Source: an uncultured Granulosicoccus sp.
Lineage (GTDB): Bacteria; Pseudomonadota; Gammaproteobacteria; Granulosicoccales; Granulosicoccaceae
Length of the DNA stretch: 64,000 bases
Direction: 5' to 3'
Assembly (NCBI GenBank): GCA_947499955.1
Contig: CANMQI010000010.1
Location: 124,001 to 188,000 of the forward strand
The notes beneath the pieces were generated by a model. The model did not search any database, was not told the origin of the DNA, and was given only the letters and a program-made list of their open reading frames with translations. Position numbers and translations under genes: made by a program. Below are positions 49,336 to 57,310 of the stretch, in pieces. Within the stretch, counting starts at the first letter, position 1, and each line of letters starts with the position of its first letter.

Positions 49336-50235
49336 CTATTTGCTGTCGTAGATGGGGGCGAGAATGGTCGCCATGTAGTCAACAGTTCGCTGCAGTTTCG
49401 CCGCATACTCTTTGCGACTTTCAGAGTCCATTTCCGGCAGCGGTCGGATAGACTCGAACCATCCAATCAGCGCAGCGTCGTCTTTCTGTTCGACACTTTC
49501 GTAGACCGGACTGGATTCTGTCGTCTGGGTAGCGACTCTCTCTGGCTGCGCTACTCCCAGTTCTTGTTTCTGGCGTTCCAGCTCTGCTCGCTGTTCTGCC
49601 AACTCCTGACGCTCTCTCTCGATGCGAGCGGCTTCCTCGGCCTGCTTCTGCAGAGTCGCTTGTCGCTCAGTGAGAGAGGCGAGGGTGTCTTCGATCAATG
49701 CTTTTGCCTGATCGGTGAATTCTTCGAATAATGCAAGGTCGATAGCTTCAATCACTTCGACGGATTCTGCAATCTGGTCCAGCTCTACAGCGTTGCCCAG
49801 TGCAGTGATTTCAGACATACGAGCTTGAATAGCGTCAATGCGTCGCTGTTCCTTTTCGGCAGCTTCGCGCTCCTCGCGTTCCTTCTTCTCGTCGAAGGCT
49901 TTGATGGCCTCTTTGCGAGCGTCTTCGAGCGGCGTGATGACCTTGAGGATGTCGCGCTTCATCTTGTCGAGCTGTTGGCAGCGTCGCAGAGGCTCGGCTT
50001 TCTCCTCCTTGTGGGCCTCGTCGACTTCGCGGCGTTTCTTCGCCAGCTCCTTGCGCTGCTCCTTCGCAGCTTCGTAGCCCTCTTTTGTGCTGCAGTCTGG
50101 AACAGTAGCGTATGACTTTTCCAGTTCTGCCAGTCCTGCTTTGACGGTATCCAGAAACCCGATCTGCTTGGAGTCGCTCTCTGTGATGACGTCGCCTGTT
50201 TGGTGGTCGATTACTGTTTGTGCTGTTGCGCTCAT
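49336..50235 (-). CDS. Long coiled-coil phage protein next to the recombination genes
   Basis: 299 residues from the ATG at 50235, overlapping the exonuclease stop. Residues about 55-235 are almost continuous charged heptads (QRKELAKKRREVDEAHKEEK, ERERQELAEQRAELERQKQE). The C-terminus has a small conserved-looking domain (IGWFESIRPLPEMDSESRKEYAAKL). Proteins like this are often found with RecT/exonuclease pairs and are annotated as DUF1351-like; an accessory role in recombination or nuclease control is possible. Confidence 0.7.
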   Translation of the reverse strand: MSATAQTVIDHQTGDVITESDSKQIGFLDTVKAGLAELEKSYATVPDCSTKEGYEAAKEQRKELAKKRREVDEAHKEEKAEPLRRCQQLDKMKRDILKVITPLEDARKEAIKAFDEKKEREEREAAEKEQRRIDAIQARMSEITALGNAVELDQIAESVEVIEAIDLALFEEFTDQAKALIEDTLASLTERQATLQKQAEEAARIERERQELAEQRAELERQKQELGVAQPERVATQTTESSPVYESVEQKDDAALIGWFESIRPLPEMDSESRKEYAAKLQRTVDYMATILAPIYDSK

Positions 50236-50861
50236 GCTGCAATTTTCTCCAATTTTTTGATTATCTCGTCTCGCTTGGTAATGCAAGCCGTGATGTATGT
50301 TTTCAGTTTCTCCTGATACAGATGGTCAGCCTCGACTCGAATGATGGTGCTTAACATTTCGAACTGAGGGTGGTAGATAACGAGATCGCACCACTGTCGC
50401 TCTGTCGTCAGGAGCTGCATCTGTATCTGCGCGTAGTGCTTCGCTGGCACCTTGCGGGTTTCGTCATACGCCAGAATTAGATCGAGGAACGCAGATTCAA
50501 GATGGCACTTGATCTCTACCAGCCCGTCGTCGCCGACAAGACGGTCAGGACTCGCTCCGTAGCGGATCAGGTCATCAGTGAAGAATCCACACTCTTGAAT
50601 CTCGACCCGCTTGACCATCGAGTACCAGATGCCAGCCAGCGGCTCGATCTCGTGTCCTCGCTCTGTAGCTTCGTTGCCGCCGAACAGCGATACGTTGTAG
50701 CCTGCGAATTTGGACAGAGCCAACTCTTTCGCGTACTTGGGCAGCGAGTCCGATCGCTCGCCCTTCGACTTGATGAGTCGAGACGCACCAGAGGCAGACG
50801 GCAGTCCGACTCTCAGTGCATCCCACTCGGGAGAGTTCTGGTCGACGACGTGATGCTTCAT
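50232..50861 (-). CDS. YqaJ/lambda-type exonuclease
   Basis: 209 residues from the ATG at 50861, overlapping recT (ATGA). Motifs of the viral alkaline exonuclease fold: SPEWDALRVGLPSASGASRL, ATERGHEIEPLA, catalytic GASPDRLVGDDGLVEIKC (Asp and E-x-K), and HYAQIQMQLLTT. It would chew 5' strands of double-stranded DNA ends so that RecT can anneal the exposed strand. This is the standard partner arrangement. Confidence 0.92.
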   Translation of the reverse strand: MKHHVVDQNSPEWDALRVGLPSASGASRLIKSKGERSDSLPKYAKELALSKFAGYNVSLFGGNEATERGHEIEPLAGIWYSMVKRVEIQECGFFTDDLIRYGASPDRLVGDDGLVEIKCHLESAFLDLILAYDETRKVPAKHYAQIQMQLLTTERQWCDLVIYHPQFEMLSTIIRVEADHLYQEKLKTYITACITKRDEIIKKLEKIAA

Positions 50862-51937
50862 GACGCTTTTGGTGCTGACTCTGCCCACTTGCGCAGCTTC
50901 GCGATGAGCGTCGCCTTCACTGACTTGTTTGCTTGCAGTACGCCGTCAATCACTGGCGCCTTCGTTCCTGCCCAGTCCATGAACTGCGAGTAATTCATGC
51001 CGACTTTCCTGCACTCGGCCTCAAGGTCCATCATGTCGCCGACGTCGATCATCTGACTCGGGTCTGGCTGAGTGACTGACTCGGGTGTCGGCTGATCTTC
51101 CTGCTGCGGCTGTTCTGTCAGAGGCGCTGTAACGCTCTCTGGGGCTTCGTTCGGTGTGGTAGTAGTCACGCCAGGGGCGACCTGAGAAGTCTGCGCTGGC
51201 GCCTGCTGTGGCGCGTTCTCGTCAAGATTCGAGAAGTCCACTGCGTCACCTTGAGCAGACGCTTTGATGATGAGGTCGGCGCGACTACCGGCGGGGCGGG
51301 GGATCGTTTTCCCGATTCGGTTGATCGCGGATTTCTTCATCATTTCAGGCCCGAAAGCGCCTTTCCATGCGAAGCTGCCGTTGCTCGCTTTCTCCATCGC
51401 TGCCAGCTCCTCGGGGCGAAGTACCTCGCAGAAGTGCTGTGTCTTGCCAGTCGTTGGGTTCGTGACCTGAGCGACTGCGTAGGAACCTACGACCATGAGC
51501 CGAGACTGTCCGAACACGTCGCTGATGGCGACTTCCGGCAGCATGAACGGGCCTTTGTAGATGAACACATCGCCTTCGCGCACGACGTCAGCTCGAATCC
51601 AGTCAATCGCGCCGCAATCGTAGAGCGCCTGACTCATGCCTCGATAGGTCGTGCGGAATGCAGCGTCTCGACGCCATGTCGGCTTCTGGCCCTTTTTCTC
51701 GACCTTTATGTTCCGGCAGTCGAGGAACGCCATGCCTTCGCCCTGGGCGATGGTGATGCCAGTGCGAGCAATGTTCAGGATGGCGTTGCGCTGGGAGACT
51801 TCTGTGCTCTGCGCCAGCTCTGGTTTTTCCAGATACGCCTGTTTGATGAATCCGTATTCAGTTGTCCAGCTGACCGCTCCATGTGCGGCAGCTATCTCGG
51901 TAAACTCTTTCTCAAGAGAAGCAATACTAAATGCCAT
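50858..51937 (-). CDS. recT: RecT-family single-strand annealing protein
   Basis: 359 residues. RecT core (about 1-245) with ERNAILNIA-like SQRNAILNIARTGITI, GQSRLMVVGSYAVAQVTNPTTG and MMKKSAINRIGKTIPRP. A Gln/Pro/Thr-rich linker (about 250-300) joins a small C-terminal helical domain (ECRKVGMNYSQFMDWAGTKA), which is longer than in typical RecT. It anneals complementary strands in phage recombination, with the neighbouring exonuclease and SSB. Confidence 0.92.
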   Translation of the reverse strand: MAFSIASLEKEFTEIAAAHGAVSWTTEYGFIKQAYLEKPELAQSTEVSQRNAILNIARTGITIAQGEGMAFLDCRNIKVEKKGQKPTWRRDAAFRTTYRGMSQALYDCGAIDWIRADVVREGDVFIYKGPFMLPEVAISDVFGQSRLMVVGSYAVAQVTNPTTGKTQHFCEVLRPEELAAMEKASNGSFAWKGAFGPEMMKKSAINRIGKTIPRPAGSRADLIIKASAQGDAVDFSNLDENAPQQAPAQTSQVAPGVTTTTPNEAPESVTAPLTEQPQQEDQPTPESVTQPDPSQMIDVGDMMDLEAECRKVGMNYSQFMDWAGTKAPVIDGVLQANKSVKATLIAKLRKWAESAPKAS

Positions 51938-51961
51938 GTGACGATTCCTTGGTTGGGGTTT

Positions 51962-52150
51962 CTAACTGTCTGCGTTGATTCGTACTGGCTTGGGCAGCGA
52001 ATCAATGACTTCCTGAGCGATGACTGCGGCGAGTCGAGGGCGGTTGTTTCGCGCAACCTTGTTCGTTCTGCCGAAGTGCAGTGCTGTCTCGGGCGGCTGT
52101 CGATTTCGCGACATACCGCCTGAGTTGAGGTTTTGGGCTTGGGTTCTCAT
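51962..52150 (-). CDS. Small basic phage protein, unknown function
   Basis: 62 residues, basic N-terminus and VIAQEVIDSLPKPVRI near the end. Weakly supported; it fits the gap between recT and the first operon gene. Confidence 0.45.
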   Translation of the reverse strand: MRTQAQNLNSGGMSRNRQPPETALHFGRTNKVARNNRPRLAAVIAQEVIDSLPKPVRINADS

Positions 52151-52187
52151 TGAGTGCTCCGTGTGTCTGAGGAAGTGAAGGGCGCGA

Positions 52188-52469
52188 TCACACGCCCTTG
52201 ATGCACTTCAGTTTCCAGCGCTCTCGAATCTCTGCAGCGTCCTCTGGATTGGCGAATACCTCGTCGACAATCTCGGACAGTGCTTTGACGAATGCAGCTC
52301 TGCTGGTCTCGTTGTCTTCGATGACAGCTACAGGGTCGTCATCGAATGCTGCTGCCGCGTCTGCTTCGTAAATTGAGCCAGTGGCGTAGGTGGGGAGACC
52401 GTCGATCATTTCGGCGTCTGTGCGCTCTCGTGCTCGGTCTGTGGCGCGTTCTGCGTGTGCTGTAGTCAT
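52188..52469 (-). CDS. First gene of the leftward operon, unknown function
   Basis: 93 residues, acidic, with SRAAFVKALSEIVDEVFANPEDAAEIRERWKLKCIKG. The start follows AGGAG and sits about 30 bases downstream of the strong leftward promoter, so it is among the earliest phage products. Confidence 0.65.
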   Translation of the reverse strand: MTTAHAERATDRARERTDAEMIDGLPTYATGSIYEADAAAAFDDDPVAVIEDNETSRAAFVKALSEIVDEVFANPEDAAEIRERWKLKCIKGV

Positions 52470-52501
52470 CTATCGCTCCTGCGTTGTTTGTTGATGACTA
52501 A

Positions 52502-52546
52502 ATGATAGGAAAAATATCCTCGCGTGTCAACTAGGGAAACTATCCT
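52502..52546 (-). promoter_or_regulatory. Leftward early promoter with two operator-like palindromes
   Basis: On the minus strand TTGACA (52525-52530), 17 bases, TATCAT (52502-52507). Palindrome AGGAAAAATATCCT (52507-52520) fills the spacer and touches the -10; the related AGGGAAACTATCCT (52533-52546) lies just upstream of the -35. The two start 26 bases apart, like adjacent repressor operators of lambda-type phages. Confidence 0.8.
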
Positions 52547-52653
52547 TTGCGGGAAAAAAAATACCGATGTAACATACACCGGTACTTTTTTTGGCGATAA
52601 AATCCCGATACACCTCACAAAGCGGAAAAAAAACACTAATAGGAGCTTCCACT

Positions 52654-52827
52654 GTGACTCGCGACGTTATCGAATATGTTTATTCAGCCCTTCAATCAAT
52701 GGACGATTGCGCACTCAATGCTATTACGATATGCGTTAAGACTCTTCTTGAGACTCAAGCAGATTGCGGATCATTCGAATTGCCACTACTCGATTCTCAG
52801 GCGACAGAGCCTGAAGGTCCTCAATAA
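52654..52827 (+). CDS. Possible small phage protein opposite the repressor end
   Basis: 57 residues from a GTG at 52654, nine bases after AGGAG (MTRDVIEYVYSALQSMDDCA..). Its last 92 bases overlap the 3' end of the repressor gene on the other strand. Good start signal but odd position; it may be a real antisense-encoded gene or chance. Apart from it and the promoter, 52470-52735 is empty. Confidence 0.35.
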   Translation: MTRDVIEYVYSALQSMDDCALNAITICVKTLLETQADCGSFELPLLDSQATEPEGPQ

Positions 52828-53113
52828 TTGCCCAGTGCTCGACGCTGCCCTGATCGAGTCCAATTTCCTCGGTCCAGGGCAGTATCTCGGTCAGCGGGAC
52901 ATTGAATACTTTCGCTAGTCTCCTGCCGACATCTATCGTCACTTTGGTTCGGTTGTTCACAATCGCCGAGATTAGTTTGGGCGACTTGCCAATCATCTTC
53001 CCCAGGATCGCGTGCGTCATGCCGCTGCGAGCTTTTTCCTGTAAAAACAGCTTCTTGACGTTCTCGCACTCTTTGATAGCCTCGGGACTCATCTTGGTCT
53101 CTTTATTCGGCAT
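52736..53113 (-). CDS. XRE-type phage repressor
   Basis: 125 residues. Helix-turn-helix of the XRE/Cro family at about 30-80 (MTHAILGKMIGKSPKLISAIVNNRTKVTIDVGRRLAKVFNVPL). The C-terminal 45 residues are helical, with no S24 peptidase domain, so RecA-driven self-cleavage is not expected; induction must work differently, for instance through an antirepressor. Its position between divergent early promoters fits the lysogenic repressor. Confidence 0.85.
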   Translation of the reverse strand: MPNKETKMSPEAIKECENVKKLFLQEKARSGMTHAILGKMIGKSPKLISAIVNNRTKVTIDVGRRLAKVFNVPLTEILPWTEEIGLDQGSVEHWAIIEDLQALSPENRVVAIRMIRNLLESQEES

Positions 53114-53206
53114 ATCCGTACCTCTACCTCTTGCAGCTAGCTACTTTTACTAGCGGCACCACCATACCGGAAAAATCTTGACTTTTCCCACTTGTTAACA
53201 TTACGG

Positions 53207-53235
53207 TTGCAAAGGCTAGGGGAAATAGCTATAAT
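53207..53235 (+). promoter_or_regulatory. Rightward early promoter, apparently giving a leaderless mRNA
   Basis: TTGCAA (53207-53212), 17 bases, TATAAT (53230-53235). The ATG of the next gene is at 53243, seven bases after the -10, so transcription should begin at or within two bases of the start codon. GCTAGGGGAAATAGC (53215-53229), similar to the operators at 52.5 and 43.74 kb, fills the spacer. Confidence 0.75.
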
Positions 53236-53242
53236 AAGTAGC

Positions 53243-53548
53243 ATGAAGAGAGCACATATCGACTACGAAATCACACTCGCTGATCTTCAGGCCAAAGGAG
53301 CTTCTGACACCGATGTAGCGGCCATGCTGGGGATCAACCGCAATGCAGTTCGCCAGATGCGAATCGCAAAGAGAGCGATCTATTTGCGGAAGATCGACGG
53401 CAAGTGGCACTACGCAGAAATCAAGGACTGGAAGCGAGAGACAGGGCAGAGCTACAACTGGAAGCCAAGCTCACGAAATGCCCCGAAACGAAAGGAGAGA
53501 CCACGGAAGGTACTCAAGGAGGCTGCAAAGGAGGAACAGGCAGCTTGA
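53243..53548 (+). CDS. Small helix-turn-helix protein, first gene of the rightward operon
   Basis: 101 residues. ITLADLQAKGASDTDVAAMLGINRNAVRQMR forms a helix-turn-helix; the C-terminus is very basic (APKRKERPRKVLKEAAKEE). In position it corresponds to Cro or CII. There is no ribosome binding site and the promoter places the mRNA start at the ATG. Possible roles are a second regulator or a replication accessory. Confidence 0.7.
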   Translation: MKRAHIDYEITLADLQAKGASDTDVAAMLGINRNAVRQMRIAKRAIYLRKIDGKWHYAEIKDWKRETGQSYNWKPSSRNAPKRKERPRKVLKEAAKEEQAA

Positions 53549-53591
53549 CACTGTTCGCTGTTCTGGCCTCTGAACGAGGCGAGCATCGAAT

Positions 53592-53643
53592 CTCTGCGTT
53601 ATCGCAGAGCAAAAAAAAGGCCGAACCAGCGCGAACTGGTCCG
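53592..53643. terminator. Two adjacent hairpins around an A-run
   Basis: CTCTGCG/CGCAGAG (53592-53598 and 53603-53609) is a perfect seven-pair stem. CGAACCAG/CTGGTCCG (53622-53629 and 53636-53643) has one mismatch. Eight As lie between them, so on the minus strand the second hairpin is followed by a T-run and could stop leftward transcription. An antitermination or attenuator role on the plus strand is also possible. Confidence 0.4.
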
Positions 53644-53686
53644 ACCCGTACTTCGCTCAGCAAAAAACCCAACCAAGGAATTCTCA

Positions 53687-53803
53687 ATGAGCAGGCACTT
53701 TATACCCGAAGTTAGTAAAAACGTCAATCTACAGGCTCGGAATTCGAGCATCACTGCTGACCTCTTGACAGGCGAAAAATCGTCTCAGGAGGTGTCCCAT
53801 TAA
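53687..53803 (+). CDS. 38-residue leader peptide overlapping the replication gene
   Basis: ATG at 53687, seven bases after AAGGA within the phage's CCAACCAAGGA start element, encodes MSRHFIPEVSKNVNLQARNS.. to a TAA at 53801-53803. That TAA overlaps the ATT start of the next gene (ATTAA). It may be a real small protein or mainly a translational coupling device. Confidence 0.5.
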   Translation: MSRHFIPEVSKNVNLQARNSSITADLLTGEKSSQEVSH

Positions 53804-54707
53804 GTGGTTCAGGCATGACTCGGGAGCGCACCGAGACGCAAAACTGAAACGACTCCGCCACAAGTACGGCATCGTCGGCTATGGCCTGTACTGGTACTGC
53901 CTTGAGCTGATCGCTGGCGGCGTTGACAAGAACAACGTGACTTTCGAGTTGGAAGACGATGCAGAGCTGATCGCTCTCGAATGGCGTCTGGATCGAGTCA
54001 CTGTCTCCGAGATCATGACGTACATGGTCGAGCTTGGTCTGTTCGAGTGCAACGACAATCGAATCACCTGCCTCAAGATGGCATATCGACTCGATGACAC
54101 CAGCAGCAGACATCCAGAAATTCGTCGAATGCTTGAGCAATTGAAAGCTCAAGAGGAGGGTGGACGGCAGGCAAATCTGCCAGGAATAGGCGATTTTCCT
54201 TCGGAGAACTCCGAATCTACTTCGGAGAATTCCGAATCTACTTCGGAGAATCCCGAAGACTCTTCGGGAGTTGTCGGGAATCCTCGACCAGATAAGACTA
54301 GATTAGATAAGAAAGATATATGTGTAGATTCGCAGAACGAATCCACGCACAATCCGGCGAGAATGACGAAGGCAGATCACCTGATGGTGATCGGGCTGTA
54401 CGAAGAAATTCTGCCCGAGCTGTCAAGTGTCATGGTCTCCCGCTGGCACGGATCAGCACACGCGAAACAACTCGCGGCTCGATGGAAGGAGGATGAGCGA
54501 TTCCGCACTCCTGAGTTCTGGAGAGCTTTCTTCGGGACTGTTCGTCAGAATACGTGGTGGCTCGGTATCCCCGACGAAAGAACTGGCGCGTTCTTCGACA
54601 AGTGCAATCTGGCGTGGCTCGTCAAGCGCATTAACTTCGACAAGGTTCTGGACTTCGCAGCAGATCAGTCGAAGCGCCAAGCACAGCAGGGAGGGGCGTC
54701 ACGATGA
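53799..54707 (+). CDS. Phage replication organiser with DUF4373 (Lin1244-like) N-terminus, ATT start
   Basis: 302 residues. The N-terminal (IKWFRHDSGAHRDAKLKRLR, then KYGIVGYGLYWYCLELIAGG) is a close match to the Lin1244/DUF4373 domain of phage replication proteins, which always begins close to the start codon. In this frame there is a stop at 53766 and no ATG, GTG or TTG before the domain; the first canonical start is about 45 codons in. The ATT at 53799 follows AGGAGG by six bases and is almost certainly the start. The middle (about 130-165) is a low-complexity SENSEST linker whose DNA carries the candidate origin. The C-terminal part (MVSRWHGSAHAKQL...FRTPEFWRAFFGTV) is a DnaD-like or unknown module. 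It probably loads the phage DnaB encoded nearby. Confidence 0.82.
   Translation: MKWFRHDSGAHRDAKLKRLRHKYGIVGYGLYWYCLELIAGGVDKNNVTFELEDDAELIALEWRLDRVTVSEIMTYMVELGLFECNDNRITCLKMAYRLDDTSSRHPEIRRMLEQLKAQEEGGRQANLPGIGDFPSENSESTSENSESTSENPEDSSGVVGNPRPDKTRLDKKDICVDSQNESTHNPARMTKADHLMVIGLYEEILPELSSVMVSRWHGSAHAKQLAARWKEDERFRTPEFWRAFFGTVRQNTWWLGIPDERTGAFFDKCNLAWLVKRINFDKVLDFAADQSKRQAQQGGASR
54200..54330 (+). repeat. Candidate phage replication origin: three 21-bp iterons plus AT-rich stretch
   Basis: Three direct 21-bp repeats (54200-54220, 54221-54241, 54242-54262) each contain an inverted repeat of the type TTCGGA..TCCGAA; a diverged fourth follows to about 54283. Immediately after comes an AT-rich, purine-rich stretch (about 54288-54330). 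Iterons with internal dyads followed by an AT-rich segment, all inside the initiator gene, is the layout of lambda ori in gene O. Confidence 0.6.
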
Positions 54708-55498
54708 GCCGCCAATTGTCCCTGTTCGACACATCAGCGCTTGCTGGTGCCGTAGCTAACGCGATCACCCGAGTACCTGAAGACATTCGCGTCCTGATCG
54801 GCTGCGAAATGTCCGGCACTGTTCGCAAGGCGTTCGAGGCTCTTGGCTTCGATGCGTGGAGCTGCGACCTCAAGCCAGACGTCGAGCGCAGTAATCGCCA
54901 CATGCAGTGCGACATCCGAGAGGTTCTGGATGACGACTGGGACTTCCTCGCCGTCATGCACCCGAGCTGCTTGAGATTGACGAATAGCGGCGTTCGCTGG
55001 CTCAAGGTGCCGCCGAAGAACCTGAACCCTGAGAACTACTCTGCCGAGGACTGCAAGCGCTACAAGCGATTCACTGACGACCAGAAGCTGGCCTTCATGT
55101 GGCAGTCACTCGACGAAGGTGCCGAGCTGTTCTCTGACTGCTGGAACGCAGACATTCCTTGCAAGGCAGTCGAGAACCCGATCATGCACAAGTACGCGAA
55201 GGAGCGAATCAGGAACTATCGCGATCCGGCGCAAATTGTTCAGCCTTGGTGGTTCGGCGATCCAGCGTTCAAGGCGACAGGGCTGTATCTGGAAAATCTG
55301 CCCCCGCTGGAACCTGAGAACAAACTGACGCCACCCGAAAAAGGCACAGACGAATGGAAAAAATGGTCGGTGATCCACTACGCCAGTCCAGGGCTGAATC
55401 GCTCTGAGATTCGCAGCAAGACCTTCCCTGGCCTTGCAAAATCAATGGCGAAGCAGTGGGGAGCCTATCTGGTCAACGGCATGAGGGCTGCAGCATGA
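54704..55498 (+). CDS. DNA (cytosine-5) methyltransferase-like phage protein
   Basis: 264 residues. DIRVLIGCEMSGTVRKAFEALG then FDAWSCDLKP resembles the SAM-binding motif I and II of C5 methyltransferases. AVMHPSCLRLTNSGVRWL stands where the PC catalytic motif is expected but reads HPSC, and AVENPI resembles the ENV motif. No target-recognition domain is evident. Similar short proteins are common in phages; they may methylate DNA or another base-like target, or be inactive. Overlaps both neighbours by four bases within the replication operon. Confidence 0.65.
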   Translation: MSRQLSLFDTSALAGAVANAITRVPEDIRVLIGCEMSGTVRKAFEALGFDAWSCDLKPDVERSNRHMQCDIREVLDDDWDFLAVMHPSCLRLTNSGVRWLKVPPKNLNPENYSAEDCKRYKRFTDDQKLAFMWQSLDEGAELFSDCWNADIPCKAVENPIMHKYAKERIRNYRDPAQIVQPWWFGDPAFKATGLYLENLPPLEPENKLTPPEKGTDEWKKWSVIHYASPGLNRSEIRSKTFPGLAKSMAKQWGAYLVNGMRAAA

Positions 55499-56940
55499 GT
55501 AGTCCAGTCGCAGCCGTACAAGACATGAGCAGTCTGCTTGCTGCCGAGCAGCTCGTGGTAGCTGCAGTGATCAACAGTGCGCAGCAGTTCGAAGTTGTCT
55601 CGCAGATCATTGGCTCGTCAGACTTCACCGACGAGACCATGCGCCTGCTGTGGGACACCGTTGCAGTTTTCAGGGAAGAAGGCAAACCGATAGACATGCC
55701 GATTCTGGCGATGGCGATGGAGAAGTCGAAGCGCTGGAAAGCGCTGCGAATCAAGACGCCTCCGCTGGAGTACATCGCCGCGCTCTGCGAGGTGACGTGC
55801 GCGTACAGCAACACGAAGACCTACGCCGAAAGCATCAAGAATGCCTCTGTGGACCGGCAGTTGTTGGACTTCACCGAATCCGTCAAGGACGTGGTTTACA
55901 GCGGCGAAGTGACTGAGGCTGACGAGAAGCTGGCAACGGTTCACTCGCTGCTTGAGCCTCTCTCGAACGAACAGCCGAGCGGATTCATCACTGCGAAGGA
56001 TGCAGGGTTCAATACCGTCAAGCTGATCATAGATCAGCACGAGCGAGGTAGCGCGATGGCTGGTCTGCCGACTGGCTTTCGTGACATCGACGCTCGCCTT
56101 GGCGGTCTGATGGACAGCGACTTGATTCTGGTCGCTGGACGCCCGTCGCAGGGCAAGACGACCTACGCCATGAACATCGCGACGAACATCGCAAAGGACA
56201 AGCCGGTTCAGGTGTTCTCGCTGGAAATGCCATACGAGCAGCTGATGAAGCGAATGATCTCGCAATTCAGCGGAATCAATCTGCGCGACATCATCAGGGC
56301 GAATCTGGACGAGCAGTCGACGTCGAGATTGTTCGTGGCAGGCAAGAAGATCGCCGAAATGAGAATGATGATTGACGACCAGGGCGGCCTGTCTGTCGAT
56401 CAACTCATGATGCGATCTCGCATCGAAGCGAGAAAGGAGCGCCCTGGAGCAATTGTGGTTGACTACCTGCAGTTGTTGGGCGGCAAGGGTGAGACTCGCA
56501 ACCTCGAAATCGGATACGTCAGCCGCAGACTGAAGCAGCTCGCGAAGGAAATGAAGTGCCCCGTTATCTGCCTCTCGCAGTTGAATCGAAATCTCGAACA
56601 GCGTCCGAACAAACGACCCATGATGGCCGATCTCCGTGACTCGGGCAGTCTTGAGCAGGACGCCGACGTTATCCAGTTCATCTATCGCGATGAGGTCTAC
56701 AACGGCGACGACTCCGATCTCCCAGGAATCACCGAGATCATCACGGAGAAATTCCGAAACGGCGAGCCAGGAACCGACTATCTCGAAACGCAACTCGAAT
56801 ACTCGCGATTCGCCGACATGTCGGGGCCACTACCTGAGCCGAAGGAGCGCAAGCCGTCCAGTAGTCCGAGCAACAATCTCACGAACATCCTGAACGGCAA
56901 TTCGAACTCGGCACTGCACGACATGAGGACATTCTCATGA
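55495..56940 (+). CDS. dnaB: Replicative DNA helicase, DnaB family
   Basis: 481 residues from the ATG at 55495. N-terminal helical domain (about 10-110, AAEQLVVAAVINSAQQFEVV), linker, then a RecA-type helicase domain with Walker A GRPSQGKTTYA near 220, Walker B AIVVDYLQLL near 320, CLSQLNRNLEQRPNKRPMMADLRDSGSLEQDADVI (motifs 3 and 4). It unwinds DNA at the phage fork. Encoding its own helicase means the phage needs no lambda-P-like hijacker. The C-terminus is a disordered Ser/Asn tail. Confidence 0.95.
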   Translation: MSSPVAAVQDMSSLLAAEQLVVAAVINSAQQFEVVSQIIGSSDFTDETMRLLWDTVAVFREEGKPIDMPILAMAMEKSKRWKALRIKTPPLEYIAALCEVTCAYSNTKTYAESIKNASVDRQLLDFTESVKDVVYSGEVTEADEKLATVHSLLEPLSNEQPSGFITAKDAGFNTVKLIIDQHERGSAMAGLPTGFRDIDARLGGLMDSDLILVAGRPSQGKTTYAMNIATNIAKDKPVQVFSLEMPYEQLMKRMISQFSGINLRDIIRANLDEQSTSRLFVAGKKIAEMRMMIDDQGGLSVDQLMMRSRIEARKERPGAIVVDYLQLLGGKGETRNLEIGYVSRRLKQLAKEMKCPVICLSQLNRNLEQRPNKRPMMADLRDSGSLEQDADVIQFIYRDEVYNGDDSDLPGITEIITEKFRNGEPGTDYLETQLEYSRFADMSGPLPEPKERKPSSSPSNNLTNILNGNSNSALHDMRTFS

Positions 56941-57176
56941 AGGTAGCGTCGAGGATCAAGATTCGAGCATGGCTCGCGCATCTGTCCTACGAGCAGATAC
57001 AGGAGAAGCTCGACCAGATCAAAGACCCATGCGTTCGGCAGGACGTCGAGTATTGGCTTGACGTCGAGCGCGAACTGTTCCGCAAGGGTGTCTACAACGA
57101 GCAGACGGAGACGACCCTTCCCTACAACCTGCTTACGGCAGGCGAACTTTCATTACTGGAGGAAGCAAAGCGATGA
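56937..57176 (+). CDS. Small phage protein, unknown function
   Basis: 79 residues, charged and helical (LAHLSYEQIQEKLDQIKDPCVRQDVEYWLDVERELFRKG). Overlaps dnaB stop and the next start by four bases. Confidence 0.65.
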   Translation: MKVASRIKIRAWLAHLSYEQIQEKLDQIKDPCVRQDVEYWLDVERELFRKGVYNEQTETTLPYNLLTAGELSLLEEAKR

Positions 57177-57310
57177 GTATCGAGCAGTTTTACTCGCTGG
57201 GCGAGTTCTGGTTTGACGTCAGCATTGACGTCGCGTGGATGTTTCTGGATGGCGTAAACGAATACGTCGACATGATTGAAGAGGTCGTCGAGCTATGTGC
57301 GGAGGGGTAG
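57173..57310 (+). CDS. 45-residue acidic phage protein
   Basis: ATG at 57173 overlaps the preceding stop (ATGA); the frame runs to the TAG at 57308. MSIEQFYSLGEFWFDVSIDV.. is acidic and aromatic, with no basic residue. Too short for standard callers, but the overlap pattern matches the rest of the operon. Confidence 0.6.
   Translation: MSIEQFYSLGEFWFDVSIDVAWMFLDGVNEYVDMIEEVVELCAEG

Noticed and set aside
53937..54707. ATG 53937 as the start of the replication organiser
   Set aside because: It would cut off the conserved N-terminal DUF4373 residues that are plainly encoded in frame upstream.
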